NCBI GenBank assembly: GCA_030656075.1
Contig: JAUSOT010000122.1
Coordinates: 1-53,560, forward strand
Reading direction: 5' to 3'
Source: Candidatus Cloacimonadales bacterium
GTDB lineage: Bacteria > Cloacimonadota > Cloacimonadia > Cloacimonadales > TCS61
DNA length: 53,560 bases
Shown here: piece after piece, positions 1 through 7,885 of the stretch
How the letters are laid out: each line of letters opens with the position of its first letter
Numbering within the stretch: position 1 is the stretch's first letter
Translations under genes and position numbers: made by a program
The notes under the pieces: model-generated
Told to the model about the DNA's origin: nothing
Database searches by the model: none
The model's input: the letters and a program-made list of their open reading frames with translations, nothing else

Positions 1-63
1 GGGTACGGCTTTAGCCGGGGGGTGTGTAACCATTCGCAAGGTTATTATAATTAAGGATAATTT
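1..63. repeat. Intergenic palindromic repeat and leader of first hdrA
   Basis: The stretch has a GGCTTTAGCC palindrome, then GGGGGGTGTGT, then a CGCAAGGTTATTAT motif. Versions of the same motifs recur at 17960-18045 (AGCTTTAGCTGCGGGGTGTGTT and CCTTCGCAAGGTTATTGT) and near 51000 (GGCTTTAGTCGGAGAGGGG). It is therefore one copy of a dispersed intergenic repeat family cut by the window edge. AAGGA at 53-57 is a suitable ribosome binding site for the ATG at 64. Confidence 0.5.
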
Positions 64-3000
64 ATGGGTTTAAAAAGTAGATCAGTGTTGGTCGTGGGAG
101 CAGGAATTGCTGGAATTCAGGCTTCTCTTGATCTGGCTGAAATGGGATTGGATGTACATCTCGTAGAAGAATCTCCCACCATCGGCGGCAGAATGCCGCA
201 GTTGGATAAAACATTTCCGACCAATGATTGTTCCATGTGCATTCTGGCTCCGAAAATGAGTGAATGTGCCCGGCATCCCAATATTACGATTCACATCAAA
301 TCAACTGTTGCTTCTGTTACCGGAAACCCGGGTGATTTTTCTGCCAGGATCGTGGAACACGCCAAATATGTTGATCCGATAAAATGTGTAGCATGCGGAC
401 TTTGTGAAGAAAAATGTCCGATTAAAGTTGATGATGAATTTGATATGGGACTGCGCAAAAGGGGAGCGATTTCTCGTTACTTTCTGCAGAGCATTCCATC
501 CGAATATACCATAGATAAAGATAATTGTTTATTCCTGACCAAAGGCGTTTGCCGGATCTGTGAAAAGGTTTGTCCGGCGGGTGCGATCAATTTTGAAGAT
601 AAAGAAAACGAGATCGAATTGAAAGTAGGATCGGTCATTCTTGCTTCCGGCATCGACGCTTTCGATCCAATCGGATTTGGTCATTTTGGATACAAGCGTT
701 ATCCCAACGTTGTAACCTCACTCGATTTTGAAAGAATGCTTTCCGCATCCGGACCTTTTGGTGGCCACGTGGTGCGTGCTTCCGATCATGCCGAACCCAA
801 AAGCATTGCCTTCATTCAATGCGTTGGTTCCCGCGATGAAAGCATCGATCATAATTATTGCTCATCTGCTTGCTGCATGTTTGCCATCAAAGAAGCGATC
901 ATTGCCAAAGAACACATGAAAGATTTGGAATCCTCCATTTTTTATATGGATATTCGTGCATTCGGCAAGGATTTTGATAAATATTATGAAAAAGCCAAAG
1001 GCCAATATGGCGTGGAATTCATTAAATCGAAAGTTTCCGAGATCAGGGAATTGGAAAATGGAAATCTCTCACTGCGGCATGTTTTGGAAAATGGAAAAAT
1101 TGAATTTGCCGAATTTGACATGGTGGTGCTTTCCATTGGATTGCAACCCAGAAAAGATATTGCTAAATTGGCTGAAAACCTCGATATAAAATTGAACGAA
1201 TTCGGCTTCTGCCGATCCGATAATTTCACACCGCTCAAGACCAGCCGCGAAGGTATTTATGTTTGTGGTGCCATGAATGAACCGCGTGATATTCCCGAAT
1301 CTGTTATGACAGCTTCCGGCGCTGTGGCAGAAGCTGTGAAATATCTGCGGTTGGACAGGCAGGAAATAGCCAAAGAAAAAAATGTCGAAAAAGATGTGAT
1401 CGGTAACCGGCCCAGAGTTGGCACGTTTGTTTGTCATTGCGGCATCAATATTGCCGGAGTGGTGGATGTGAAAAATGTAGCCGAATATGCCAGGAATCTG
1501 CCGAATGTGGAACATTCCGAAGACCTGATGTATGCCTGCTCTCAGGACTGCATGAATACGATCAAACAACGCATCGAAGAACACAACCTGAACCGGATCG
1601 TGGTTGCTGCCTGCACACCCAGAACTCACGAGCCGCTTTTCCGTGAAACTATCACTGAAGCCGGACTGAATCCTTACCTTTTTGAAATGGTAAATATTCG
1701 TGATCAATGTTCCTGGGCTCACATGAATGAACCCGAATTAGCCACGGAAAAATCCAGAGATCTGGTGGAAATGGGAGTCGCCAAGGCAAGAAATCTGAAA
1801 CCATTGAAGAGACTTCCCATCGATATCAATCCCAAAGCTCTGGTTATTGGGGGTGGTCTGGCAGGCATGACGGCAGCTGAATCTCTGGCTGATGCCGGAC
1901 ACGAAGTTTTCCTGGTGGAAAAGGAAGCTGAACTGGGTGGAAACCTGAAGAATATTTACTTTGCTTTCGATAAAGATCCTCAGAAGTTATTGGCAGATAA
2001 AATTAAAAGTGTTTCGGAAAATAAACTTATCCATTTTTATAAAAGTACTCAGATCGAAAAGATCGATGGTTATGTGGGCAATTTTAAATCGACTTTGAAA
2101 ACCGGAGACAAAGAAGAGACAATCGAGCATGGAGTTGTGATCATCGCCACTGGTGCCGAAGAACATAAAACCAAGGAATATCTTTATGGGGAAAGTTCAC
2201 GCATCATTACCCAGGTTGAATTTGAAGAGATGCTGCATACTCAAAAATTCCCCAACCAAAAACTGAAAAATGTTGTTATGATCCAATGCGTGGGTTCCCG
2301 CGAAGAAGGCAAAATGTATTGCAGCAGAGTGTGCTGCACAAAAGCTGTTAAAAATGCTCTAACTCTGCAGAAGAAATTTCCCAACGTAAATACTTATGTT
2401 GCCTATCGTGATATTCGTACATACGGATTCCGGGAAAAATATTATACCGAGTTACGCGATCTGGGCACGATGTTCGTGCATTATGATCTGAACCGCAAAC
2501 CGGAAGTCTCTCTGGTAGATGAATGGGATCCGGATAGCCAGGTGAATGTGACCATCTTTGATCCGATCATGGACAAAGAAGTAGAAGTGAAAGCTGATCT
2601 GCTGGTTTTGGCCACGGCAATCGATGCCAGGAAGGATAATATCGATCTGGCGAGAATGCTGAAAGTTCCGCTCAATGCCGACGGCATGTTCATGGAAGCA
2701 CATGTGAAACTGCGCCCGGTAGATTTTGCCACCGATGGAGTTTTCGTGGCAGGATTGGCTCACACTCCCAAAGATATAAATGAAAGCCTGACCCAGGCCA
2801 AAGCTGCTGCCAGCCGCGCGCTCACCTTCCTGAATAAAAAAGCCATTCTGGCGGAAGGTACGATCTGTGAAGTGAATGACAGTCGCTGTACCGGTTGCGG
2901 ATATTGCGAACAAATCTGTGCTTATAATGCCATCGAAGTTGATAAAGAAAAAGGAATTGCAATTGTGAATGATGCACTTTGCAAAGGCTGCGGAGCCTGC

Positions 3001-3105
3001 GTGGCTTCCTGTCGCTGCGGTGCTTTGGATTTACGCGGATTTAGCAATGAACAGCTATTCTCAGCTTTTGATGCTTTGGACTTTGTGGATGGAATAAATT
3101 TATGA
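64..3105 (+). CDS. hdrA: HdrA-like double-FAD iron-sulfur protein (1013 aa)
   Basis: This is a heterodisulfide-reductase-subunit-A-like flavoprotein, predicted to be cytoplasmic and to act as the flavin hub of an electron-bifurcating or confurcating complex. The N-terminal half has a Rossmann FAD motif GAGIAG (residues 12-17), the TFPTNDCSMC signature (50-59), and cysteines for two 4Fe-4S clusters (C108/111/114/118 and C155/163/166/170). A CHCG motif begins near residue 457. A second FAD half starts with GGGLAG (595-600) and repeats the QCVGSR motif (252-257 and 741-746). The C-terminus is a two-cluster ferredoxin (C942/945/948/952; C973/976/979/983). Archaeal HdrA is about 650 aa, so this is a tandem duplication or QmoAB-like fusion. 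It precedes dsrE-like, mvhD and Flox-type genes, which suggests one complex. The family call is firm; the electron donor and acceptor are inferred. Confidence 0.9.
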   Translation: MGLKSRSVLVVGAGIAGIQASLDLAEMGLDVHLVEESPTIGGRMPQLDKTFPTNDCSMCILAPKMSECARHPNITIHIKSTVASVTGNPGDFSARIVEHAKYVDPIKCVACGLCEEKCPIKVDDEFDMGLRKRGAISRYFLQSIPSEYTIDKDNCLFLTKGVCRICEKVCPAGAINFEDKENEIELKVGSVILASGIDAFDPIGFGHFGYKRYPNVVTSLDFERMLSASGPFGGHVVRASDHAEPKSIAFIQCVGSRDESIDHNYCSSACCMFAIKEAIIAKEHMKDLESSIFYMDIRAFGKDFDKYYEKAKGQYGVEFIKSKVSEIRELENGNLSLRHVLENGKIEFAEFDMVVLSIGLQPRKDIAKLAENLDIKLNEFGFCRSDNFTPLKTSREGIYVCGAMNEPRDIPESVMTASGAVAEAVKYLRLDRQEIAKEKNVEKDVIGNRPRVGTFVCHCGINIAGVVDVKNVAEYARNLPNVEHSEDLMYACSQDCMNTIKQRIEEHNLNRIVVAACTPRTHEPLFRETITEAGLNPYLFEMVNIRDQCSWAHMNEPELATEKSRDLVEMGVAKARNLKPLKRLPIDINPKALVIGGGLAGMTAAESLADAGHEVFLVEKEAELGGNLKNIYFAFDKDPQKLLADKIKSVSENKLIHFYKSTQIEKIDGYVGNFKSTLKTGDKEETIEHGVVIIATGAEEHKTKEYLYGESSRIITQVEFEEMLHTQKFPNQKLKNVVMIQCVGSREEGKMYCSRVCCTKAVKNALTLQKKFPNVNTYVAYRDIRTYGFREKYYTELRDLGTMFVHYDLNRKPEVSLVDEWDPDSQVNVTIFDPIMDKEVEVKADLLVLATAIDARKDNIDLARMLKVPLNADGMFMEAHVKLRPVDFATDGVFVAGLAHTPKDINESLTQAKAAASRALTFLNKKAILAEGTICEVNDSRCTGCGYCEQICAYNAIEVDKEKGIAIVNDALCKGCGACVASCRCGALDLRGFSNEQLFSAFDALDFVDGINL

Positions 3106-3126
3106 TTATGAAAAATATAAAGCAAG

Positions 3127-3169
3127 ACTTGAGTTACAACGACCAGCGGGAGTGTGACTTAAGAATTGC
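3127..3169. repeat. 43-bp repeat, left copy flanking dsrE-like gene
   Basis: An imperfect copy of this 43-bp segment recurs at 3643-3685. Both have ACTTGAGT at one end and GTGTGACTTAAGAATTGC at the other, so each can form an imperfect hairpin (CTTGAGT against ACTTAAG). Function is unknown. Confidence 0.7.
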
Positions 3170-3229
3170 GAATTTTAGACAACTCTGGCATCCAAGCCCC
3201 AGCCTGGATATCAATAAGTGTGCGCGAGA

Positions 3230-3267
3230 TTCGAGTCGTAAGGAGCTCGCGACAACGACTCGAAATA
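3230..3267. repeat. Perfect 10-bp inverted repeat plus 23-bp direct repeat copy
   Basis: TTCGAGTCGT (3230-3239) pairs perfectly with ACGACTCGAA (3255-3264) around a 15-nt loop. The right part, 3245-3267 (GCTCGCGACAACGACTCGAA and three further bases), recurs exactly at 3765-3787. The hairpin lies just upstream of the dsrE-like start codon at 3282. There is no U-run, so it is probably a repeat element and not a terminator. Confidence 0.65.
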
Positions 3268-3281
3268 GATAAGGAAAATAG

Positions 3282-3638
3282 ATGCAAAAGATTTTAATTG
3301 TGATTAATGATGCACCCTATGGCACTGAAAAAGCTTACAATGCTTTGCGATTGGCAATGACCTTGGTGAGTGAACATGAAAACGTTAAAACGAGAGTATT
3401 ATTGATGGCTGATGCGGTGGGATGTGCCATTCCCGATCAGCAGACTCCCAAGGGTTATTATAATATTGAAACAATGATAAAATACATTATTGGCGAAGGC
3501 GCCGAAGTGAAAGCTTGCGGCGGATGTTTATATGCTCGCGGGTTTTCAGAATTAAAATTGATCGATGGTATTGAACCGAGTAATATGCCGGAATTCACCG
3601 AATGGACGGTGGAAGCGGATAAAGTAGTAACGTTTTAG
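3282..3638 (+). CDS. DsrE/YchN-like sulfur-relay protein (118 aa)
   Basis: This small cytoplasmic protein of the DsrE/DsrF/YchN superfamily starts with a KILIVIND beta-strand, followed by NALRLAMTL. It has a central GCAIPDQQTPKGYYN stretch and a CGGC motif at residues 79-82, with another cysteine at 48. Related proteins bind or pass on persulfide sulfur through a conserved cysteine, or form hexamers of uncertain role. The start ATG is preceded by AAGGAAAA. It lies between an HdrA-like gene and mvhD and is bracketed by two copies of a bipartite intergenic repeat. TusA-like and rhodanese-like genes occur 5 kb downstream, so a sulfur-transfer or sulfur-sensing role next to the Hdr complex is plausible. 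That role is inferred; the superfamily call rests on overall pattern. Confidence 0.75.
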   Translation: MQKILIVINDAPYGTEKAYNALRLAMTLVSEHENVKTRVLLMADAVGCAIPDQQTPKGYYNIETMIKYIIGEGAEVKACGGCLYARGFSELKLIDGIEPSNMPEFTEWTVEADKVVTF

Positions 3639-3642
3639 CAGA

Positions 3643-3685
3643 ACTTGAGTCGCAGCGACCGAAGGAAGTGTGACTTAAGAATTGC
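3643..3685. repeat. 43-bp repeat, right copy flanking dsrE-like gene
   Basis: This is the partner of 3127-3169, the same length with several mismatches in the centre and identical GTGTGACTTAAGAATTGC at the right end. It starts four bases after the dsrE-like stop codon. Confidence 0.7.
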
Positions 3686-3764
3686 TGATAATCATAAGTG
3701 TTTATAAATAATGAAATGCAGCAGAAAAATTTTTAAAAAGTTCGTTTTGTTGGTTTTGTTCGCT

Positions 3765-3787
3765 GCTCGCGACAACGACTCGAAATA
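3765..3787. repeat. 23-bp exact direct repeat, right copy
   Basis: Identical to 3245-3267. The interval from the 43-bp repeat is about the same on both sides (118 and 122 bases between starts), so the two modules behave as one bipartite element duplicated on either side of the dsrE-like gene. A further inverted segment with CGACTCATCG and CGAGTCGAG follows at about 3798-3827. Confidence 0.7.
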
Positions 3788-3840
3788 TAATTTAATTTCG
3801 ACTCATCGTAAATTTACGAGTCGAGAAATTTGGAGAAATT

Positions 3841-4263
3841 ATGAAAGAATGGCAGCCAAAAATTTTGGCTATTTTGTGTAACTGGTGTTCCTATGCAGGA
3901 GCAGACCTGGCTGGTGTTTCACGCATGCAATACCCGCCCAATGTGCGTGTGATCCGCATTCCCTGTTCGGGGCGTGTCGATCCGCTTTTCATCATGAAAT
4001 CATTGCAAAGCGGTTTCGATGGCCTGCTGGTTTCCGGCTGACATCCGGGCGATTGCCATTACCTGTCAGGTAATTATATAGCTCGTCGCAGATACAGCAC
4101 CATCAAACCATTGCTGGAATATATCGGCATAGAACCGGAAAGAGTTCAGTTTTCCTGGATCTCAGCAGGTGAAGGTGAGCGTTTTGCAGATATTATCACC
4201 AAGATAACTAACGAAGTAAAAGCAATCGGCCCTGCCAAAAGATTGGTGAAGGGAGTGAAGTGA
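3841..4263 (+). CDS. mvhD: MvhD/FloxD, predicted selenoprotein (Sec encoded by UGA 4039-4041)
   Basis: This is the delta subunit of methyl-viologen-reducing hydrogenase/FloxD type, the small protein that passes electrons to HdrA through a 2Fe-2S cluster. The family signature is complete: CNWCSYAGAD (C13, C16), RIPCSGR (C42), then residue 67 and C72 of the usual GCHPGDCHY motif. The codon for residue 67 is TGA, not a cysteine codon. Reading through gives HPGDCHYLSGNY and a full-family C-terminus ending at TGA 4261-4263 (140 aa). A frameshift is not needed, since the frame is continuous on both sides. A SECIS-like hairpin follows at 4058-4074. I therefore read the TGA as selenocysteine replacing a cluster-ligand cysteine. 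The stop overlaps the next start (TGATG). A conventional caller would report a false 66-aa protein. Sec synthesis genes are not in this window. Confidence 0.92.
4042..4080 (+). promoter_or_regulatory. Bacterial SECIS-like hairpin in mvhD
   Basis: ATTACCT (4058-4064) and AGGTAAT (4068-4074) form a perfect 7-bp stem with loop GTC. The loop opens with G and begins 23 nt after the UGA. Bacterial SECIS elements sit immediately downstream of the UGA, with an apical loop roughly 16-37 nt away and a G among its first two bases, so this fits. It would bind SelB. Folding was judged by eye only. Confidence 0.75.
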
Positions 4264-5225
4264 TGCAGCAGTTGATCAATCAAGTTAAAAAAATATTAAA
4301 AGCAAAAGAAGTTGATCTGGTGATCGGCTGGGGAAAAGGCTCACTGCCGTTTTCCGCAACTCCTGTTTTCATCGAAACGGAAGAAGATGCCGATAAACTG
4401 ATCTTTGACCAGACCTGCCGCAACAACCTTACTTCCTATCTTACCAAAGATAAACGACGCTTAACCAAAGCTTACGAAAAAATCGGCATCATTGTGAAAG
4501 GCTGTGATTCGCGTTCGGTTGTTTTGTATGCAGTGGAAAATCAGATCAAACGGGAAGATGTAGTATTGATTGGTGTTCCCTGCCAGGGTGTTTTCGAGAA
4601 GAAGAAAATAGCCAAACTGGCGGAAGGCAAAGAAGTTCTGGAATACAAAATAAATGGTGATAATATCATTCTAAATGGCAGAGATTTTGAATCCAAATAT
4701 CCGCTCAAAGATGTCCTTTGCGATTCCTGCCTGACCTGCCAATATCCGGACGCTCCCGAATATGACTTTTTTATTGGAACGCCAAGGAAGGAAGTCAGCA
4801 TTCCGGAAGCGTATAAAATTGTTGAAGATTTTGAAAAAAAATCTGCCGAAGAACGTTGGAATTATATTAAAGAAGAATATTCCAAATGCATCCGCTGTTA
4901 TGCCTGCCGCAACGTGTGCCCTTCCTGCTATTGTCCGGAATGCTTTGTCGATCAGAACGATCCGCAATGGATCGGTAAAACGCCCGAAGTGACGGATTCC
5001 ATCATTTTCCATCTCATCAGAAATCTTCATATTGCCGGTCGCTGTGTGGACTGCGGAGCTTGCGTTTCTGCCTGTCCGGTCGATCTCGATCTGCGTGTGA
5101 TGAGCAAAAAAGTGGAAAAAGAGATCAAAGAAAGGTTTGATTATCTGGCTGGCATCGACATTAATGAAAAACCCGCCATGGCCACCTATTGCGAAAATGA
5201 GAAACAAGATTTTATAATGGGCTAA
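4263..5225 (+). CDS. FdhB/FrhB-like iron-sulfur protein, Flox-type subunit (320 aa)
   Basis: This is an iron-sulfur electron carrier related to the beta subunits of F420-dependent hydrogenase/formate dehydrogenase and to Flox iron-sulfur subunits. The N-terminal domain has GCDSRSV and GVPCQG motifs (about 80-109), typical of FrhB/FdhB-like proteins. A cysteine trio at C153/156/159 follows, then two 4Fe-4S clusters at C209/212/215/219 and C261/264/267/271. A cysteine-rich CPSCYCPEC run (219-227) sits between them. The ATG at 4263 overlaps the mvhD stop, which indicates translational coupling; a GTG three bases earlier is an alternative start. It probably relays electrons between the FAD/NADH subunit at 6388 and MvhD/HdrA. 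F420 itself is not implied by the sequence. Confidence 0.8.
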   Translation: MQQLINQVKKILKAKEVDLVIGWGKGSLPFSATPVFIETEEDADKLIFDQTCRNNLTSYLTKDKRRLTKAYEKIGIIVKGCDSRSVVLYAVENQIKREDVVLIGVPCQGVFEKKKIAKLAEGKEVLEYKINGDNIILNGRDFESKYPLKDVLCDSCLTCQYPDAPEYDFFIGTPRKEVSIPEAYKIVEDFEKKSAEERWNYIKEEYSKCIRCYACRNVCPSCYCPECFVDQNDPQWIGKTPEVTDSIIFHLIRNLHIAGRCVDCGACVSACPVDLDLRVMSKKVEKEIKERFDYLAGIDINEKPAMATYCENEKQDFIMG

Positions 5226-5342
5226 ATATGATAAATATAAAAGTAAATAATATCCACCTCGTTACTAAATTCCTGTTTGGTATTGTAATCTCTCACGTTT
5301 CCAAAGAGGGCTTTGGGAACGAGATTAATTTTGGAATTTGCA

Positions 5343-6377
5343 ATGGTTAAGATAAAGAAAACCAGACTGAAAGATTTCATCGATTTTGTGCAGCAGGAAT
5401 ACGACGTTTTTGCTCCGACGGAAGTCGGCAAGAAAACAGCCTTCAAAAAGATCGATTCTGCCTTCGAAATAATTCATGATATTGTGAATACAGACCGTTC
5501 TCCCAAAGAGGTTTTCTTTCCACAATCCGAAGTACTTTTTGAATATGGCAAAGATGGCTTGAAAACACCAGAACGTAAAGAAAAACCAATTGCTGTTTGG
5601 GGTTTGCGCCATTGTGATACCAGCAGTCTGACGATGTTGAACAAAGTTTTCAGCGATGCTCATCAGATGCCGGACAAGGACATGTTCAAAGACCCGTATT
5701 GGAAAGAAAAATACGACAATTCACTTATCTTTAATCAAGCCTGCAATACACCGCTTTCCACCTGCTTCTGTCATTGGTTCGGGCGCGGTCCGTTCGACAA
5801 AACCAGCAGCGATATTTTCGTAGTTGATGTAGATGATGTTTTCCTTTTGGAAGGCATCAGCGAAAAGGGCAAAGCATTCCTGGCAAAATATGAAAAAGCT
5901 GAACAGGCAACCAAAGAGGATGAAGCAAAAATCACCGAACTGAAGCGAAAAGCCGAATCGTTCCTGGCAGAAAAAACAGACATTTCCGAGCTATTTGAAA
6001 AAATCGGTAAACTCTGGGATGAGCCGATCTGGGAAGAGATCAGCGGCAAATGCGTGAATTGCGGAGCCTGCACTTTCGTCTGCAGCACCTGCCACTGCTT
6101 CGACGTTTCGGACGAAGGCAAAAAAGGCAAAGGCAAACGTATTCGTTTGTGGGATTCCTGCATGTTCCAACTTTTCACCAAAGAAGCTTCCGGGCACAAT
6201 CCCCGCGGAATATCAACTCAGCGTGTGCGACAGCGTTTCATGCACAAATACAATTATTTCATGGATAATTACGGCGTACATCTCTGCACCGGCTGCGGTC
6301 GATGCGTTCAGGTATGCCCCGTGAATCTGGATGTGCGGGAACTGATCAAGAAAGTTTTAGATTATAAAATATCATGA
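5343..6377 (+). CDS. Sulfhydrogenase beta/AsrA-like 4Fe-4S protein, Flox-type subunit (344 aa)
   Basis: This cytoplasmic iron-sulfur subunit belongs to the HydB (sulfhydrogenase beta)/AsrA/FloxB group. The N-terminal domain includes WGLRHCDTSSL and a cysteine-rich NQACNTPLSTCFCHWFG segment. A charged helical stretch lies around residues 175-225. The C-terminus has two clusters: KCVNCGACTFVCSTCHC from about residue 235 and CTGCGRCVQVCPVN from about 314. I chose ATG 5343 (MVKIKK) over an upstream TTG at 5313, because family members begin at this point. It lies between the FdhB-like gene and the FAD/NAD gene; HydB/HydG-like pairs are commonly adjacent. The role is inferred as a wire from the NADH-binding flavin subunit. 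Confidence 0.8.
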   Translation: MVKIKKTRLKDFIDFVQQEYDVFAPTEVGKKTAFKKIDSAFEIIHDIVNTDRSPKEVFFPQSEVLFEYGKDGLKTPERKEKPIAVWGLRHCDTSSLTMLNKVFSDAHQMPDKDMFKDPYWKEKYDNSLIFNQACNTPLSTCFCHWFGRGPFDKTSSDIFVVDVDDVFLLEGISEKGKAFLAKYEKAEQATKEDEAKITELKRKAESFLAEKTDISELFEKIGKLWDEPIWEEISGKCVNCGACTFVCSTCHCFDVSDEGKKGKGKRIRLWDSCMFQLFTKEASGHNPRGISTQRVRQRFMHKYNYFMDNYGVHLCTGCGRCVQVCPVNLDVRELIKKVLDYKIS

Positions 6378-6387
6378 AGGAATTTTG

Positions 6388-7218
6388 ATGAGCAACACAT
6401 ATATTCCCATACCAATGAAAGTGGAAAAGATCTTGGCGGAAAATCCGGATAGATCGCTGCGCACTTACGATCTTTCTTTTGTGAATGAAGCAGACGGCAA
6501 GAATTTCCATTATGTTCCCGGACAATTTTGCGAATTTTCCATCCTGGGAAAAGGAGAATCACCTTTTGGAATCGCTTCTTCTCCTACTGAAGAAGGAATA
6601 TTAAAATTTACCGTAAGCCGTACAGGCAGCGTAACCAATGAAATCCATTATCTTCAGGAAGGCGACATCGTCGGTGTGCGCGGACCTCTGGGTAATTGGT
6701 ATCCTTTTGAAAAATTCAAAGGTAAAGATGTTGTGATCATCGGTGGTGGATTTGCTTTCACCACGCTGCGATCCTTACTGGTTTTTATGCTGGAAAATAG
6801 AGAAGATTACGGCAAGATCACGGTGATCTACGGAGCGAGAACCCCGGATTTTTTTATTTATAAGGAAGAATTACAGGAATGGGATAAACGTGAAGATTTG
6901 AACCTGATCCTTACCATCGATAAACCTGTACCGGAATGGGATAAACTCTGCGGATTTGTACCGGTTGTTACCAAAGAAGTTTCACCCGATCCTAATTCCT
7001 GGTGTGTTATTTGTGGTCCGCCCGCCATGATAAAATTCACGCTTCCGGTTTTGCTGGAGTTGAATTTTGCTCACGATAAAATCTATACATCATTGGAAAG
7101 ACGCATGAAATGCGGCATTGGAAAGTGCGGCAGATGTGGGATCGGCTCAAAATATGTCTGTATCGACGGCCCGGTTTTTTCTTATGAAGAATTAAAGAAA
7201 ATTCCGGATGCGTTTTAG
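6388..7218 (+). CDS. FAD/NAD(P)-binding oxidoreductase, sulfhydrogenase gamma/FloxA type (276 aa)
   Basis: This is a ferredoxin-reductase-fold subunit that would oxidise or reduce NAD(P)H and pass electrons to the preceding iron-sulfur proteins. The FAD-binding half contains GQFCEFSILG and PFGIASSP (about 47-70). The nucleotide-binding half begins VVIIGGGFAFTTLRS (about 116-130) and contains VICGPPAMI (about 208-216). The C-terminal MKCGIGKCGRCG...YVC arrangement (about 240-257) is the 2Fe-2S site of the PyrK/HydG/AsrB family. Length is normal for the family. The ATG has GAAGGAA six bases upstream. With mvhD, the two iron-sulfur genes and HdrA this matches the FloxABCD set known from sulfate reducers. 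NADH specificity is inferred from that family. Confidence 0.85.
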   Translation: MSNTYIPIPMKVEKILAENPDRSLRTYDLSFVNEADGKNFHYVPGQFCEFSILGKGESPFGIASSPTEEGILKFTVSRTGSVTNEIHYLQEGDIVGVRGPLGNWYPFEKFKGKDVVIIGGGFAFTTLRSLLVFMLENREDYGKITVIYGARTPDFFIYKEELQEWDKREDLNLILTIDKPVPEWDKLCGFVPVVTKEVSPDPNSWCVICGPPAMIKFTLPVLLELNFAHDKIYTSLERRMKCGIGKCGRCGIGSKYVCIDGPVFSYEELKKIPDAF

Positions 7219-7414
7219 AAGTGAATATTGAATAATGAAAATTGAATATTTTGAATTATTATCTCGTTCCGATGTTCCACGTCGGAATGAAGCATCTCCG
7301 CTCCTGCGGAAGAACTATGATTTAATGCACGCAGAGCGTGAAGACTTGGTTACAACGCGGAGCATTGTAACCAGAAAAGTTCGTTTTGTTAGTTGCTAAT
7401 ATAAGGAGATTTTG
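7219..7414. repeat. Intergenic region with short palindromes
   Basis: No gene is seen. Small hairpins follow one another: TTCCGATGTTCCACGTCGGAA, GCTCCTGCGGAAG and GGTTACAACGCGGAGCATTGTAACC, the last with a perfect GGTTACAA/TTGTAACC stem. Related short palindromes occur near 43890-43940. AAGTTCGTTTTGTTAG resembles 3739-3755. AAGGAG at 7403-7408 is the ribosome binding site of the next gene. Confidence 0.5.
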
Positions 7415-7885
7415 ATGGATAAAATAATTTTAAGTGAAATGGATGCAAATTTCAAAAATGAAATTGCTGCTCAACCCGGAGCGGAGCATTTTAAACGCTG
7501 TTTCACCTGTGGAACCTGCACAGCTGCCTGCCCGGTGGCAGAAGTGAATGATGAATACGATCCCCGCAAGATTATTCGCATGGCAATTTTGGGCATGAAA
7601 GACGAAGTGCTTTCTTCAGATGTGCTCTGGATGTGTTCACGCTGCTACACCTGTTATGCGCTTTGTCCGCAGGGAGTAAAGTTTACTGATGTTATGGGAA
7701 TTCTGAGAGATATGGCCATCAAGCAGGGTTACGTTCCCAAAGAGCAGGATAAAAATGTCAGGGAATTGGATAAATTCGTGCAGGATCTGCGTTGTCATCT
7801 GATTGATGGAAAGCTGCATCCCAGCAAAGATAATGAGAAGAAAATAAGTGAAATGATCAACAAAGAATTGAATAATAAATGGTAA
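7415..7885 (+). CDS. hdrC: HdrC-like 4Fe-4S protein (156 aa)
   Basis: This is a heterodisulfide reductase subunit C-type ferredoxin with two 4Fe-4S motifs, C29/32/35/39 and C74/77/80/84, and the family stretches CGTCTAACPV and DPRKIIRMAILG. In Hdr complexes it wires HdrA to HdrB, the subunit with the active-site non-cubane clusters. Here no hdrB follows; the next genes are tusA-like and yedE-like. It may share HdrB with the operon at 20998-24683 or serve another acceptor. An AAGGAG site supports the ATG at 7415 over a TTG three bases upstream. The 35-residue charged tail is slightly longer than in the second HdrC. Confidence 0.88.
   Translation: MDKIILSEMDANFKNEIAAQPGAEHFKRCFTCGTCTAACPVAEVNDEYDPRKIIRMAILGMKDEVLSSDVLWMCSRCYTCYALCPQGVKFTDVMGILRDMAIKQGYVPKEQDKNVRELDKFVQDLRCHLIDGKLHPSKDNEKKISEMINKELNNKW

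Noticed and set aside
1069-1722. Long minus-strand open frame opposite the first hdrA
   Set aside because: Antisense shadow with no motif; the plus strand encodes conserved HdrA motifs over the same bases.
4039-4041. mvhD as a pseudogene or frameshift
   Set aside because: The frame is continuous on both sides of the TGA, the family motif is exact after it, and a SECIS-like hairpin follows. No indel is needed to restore the protein.
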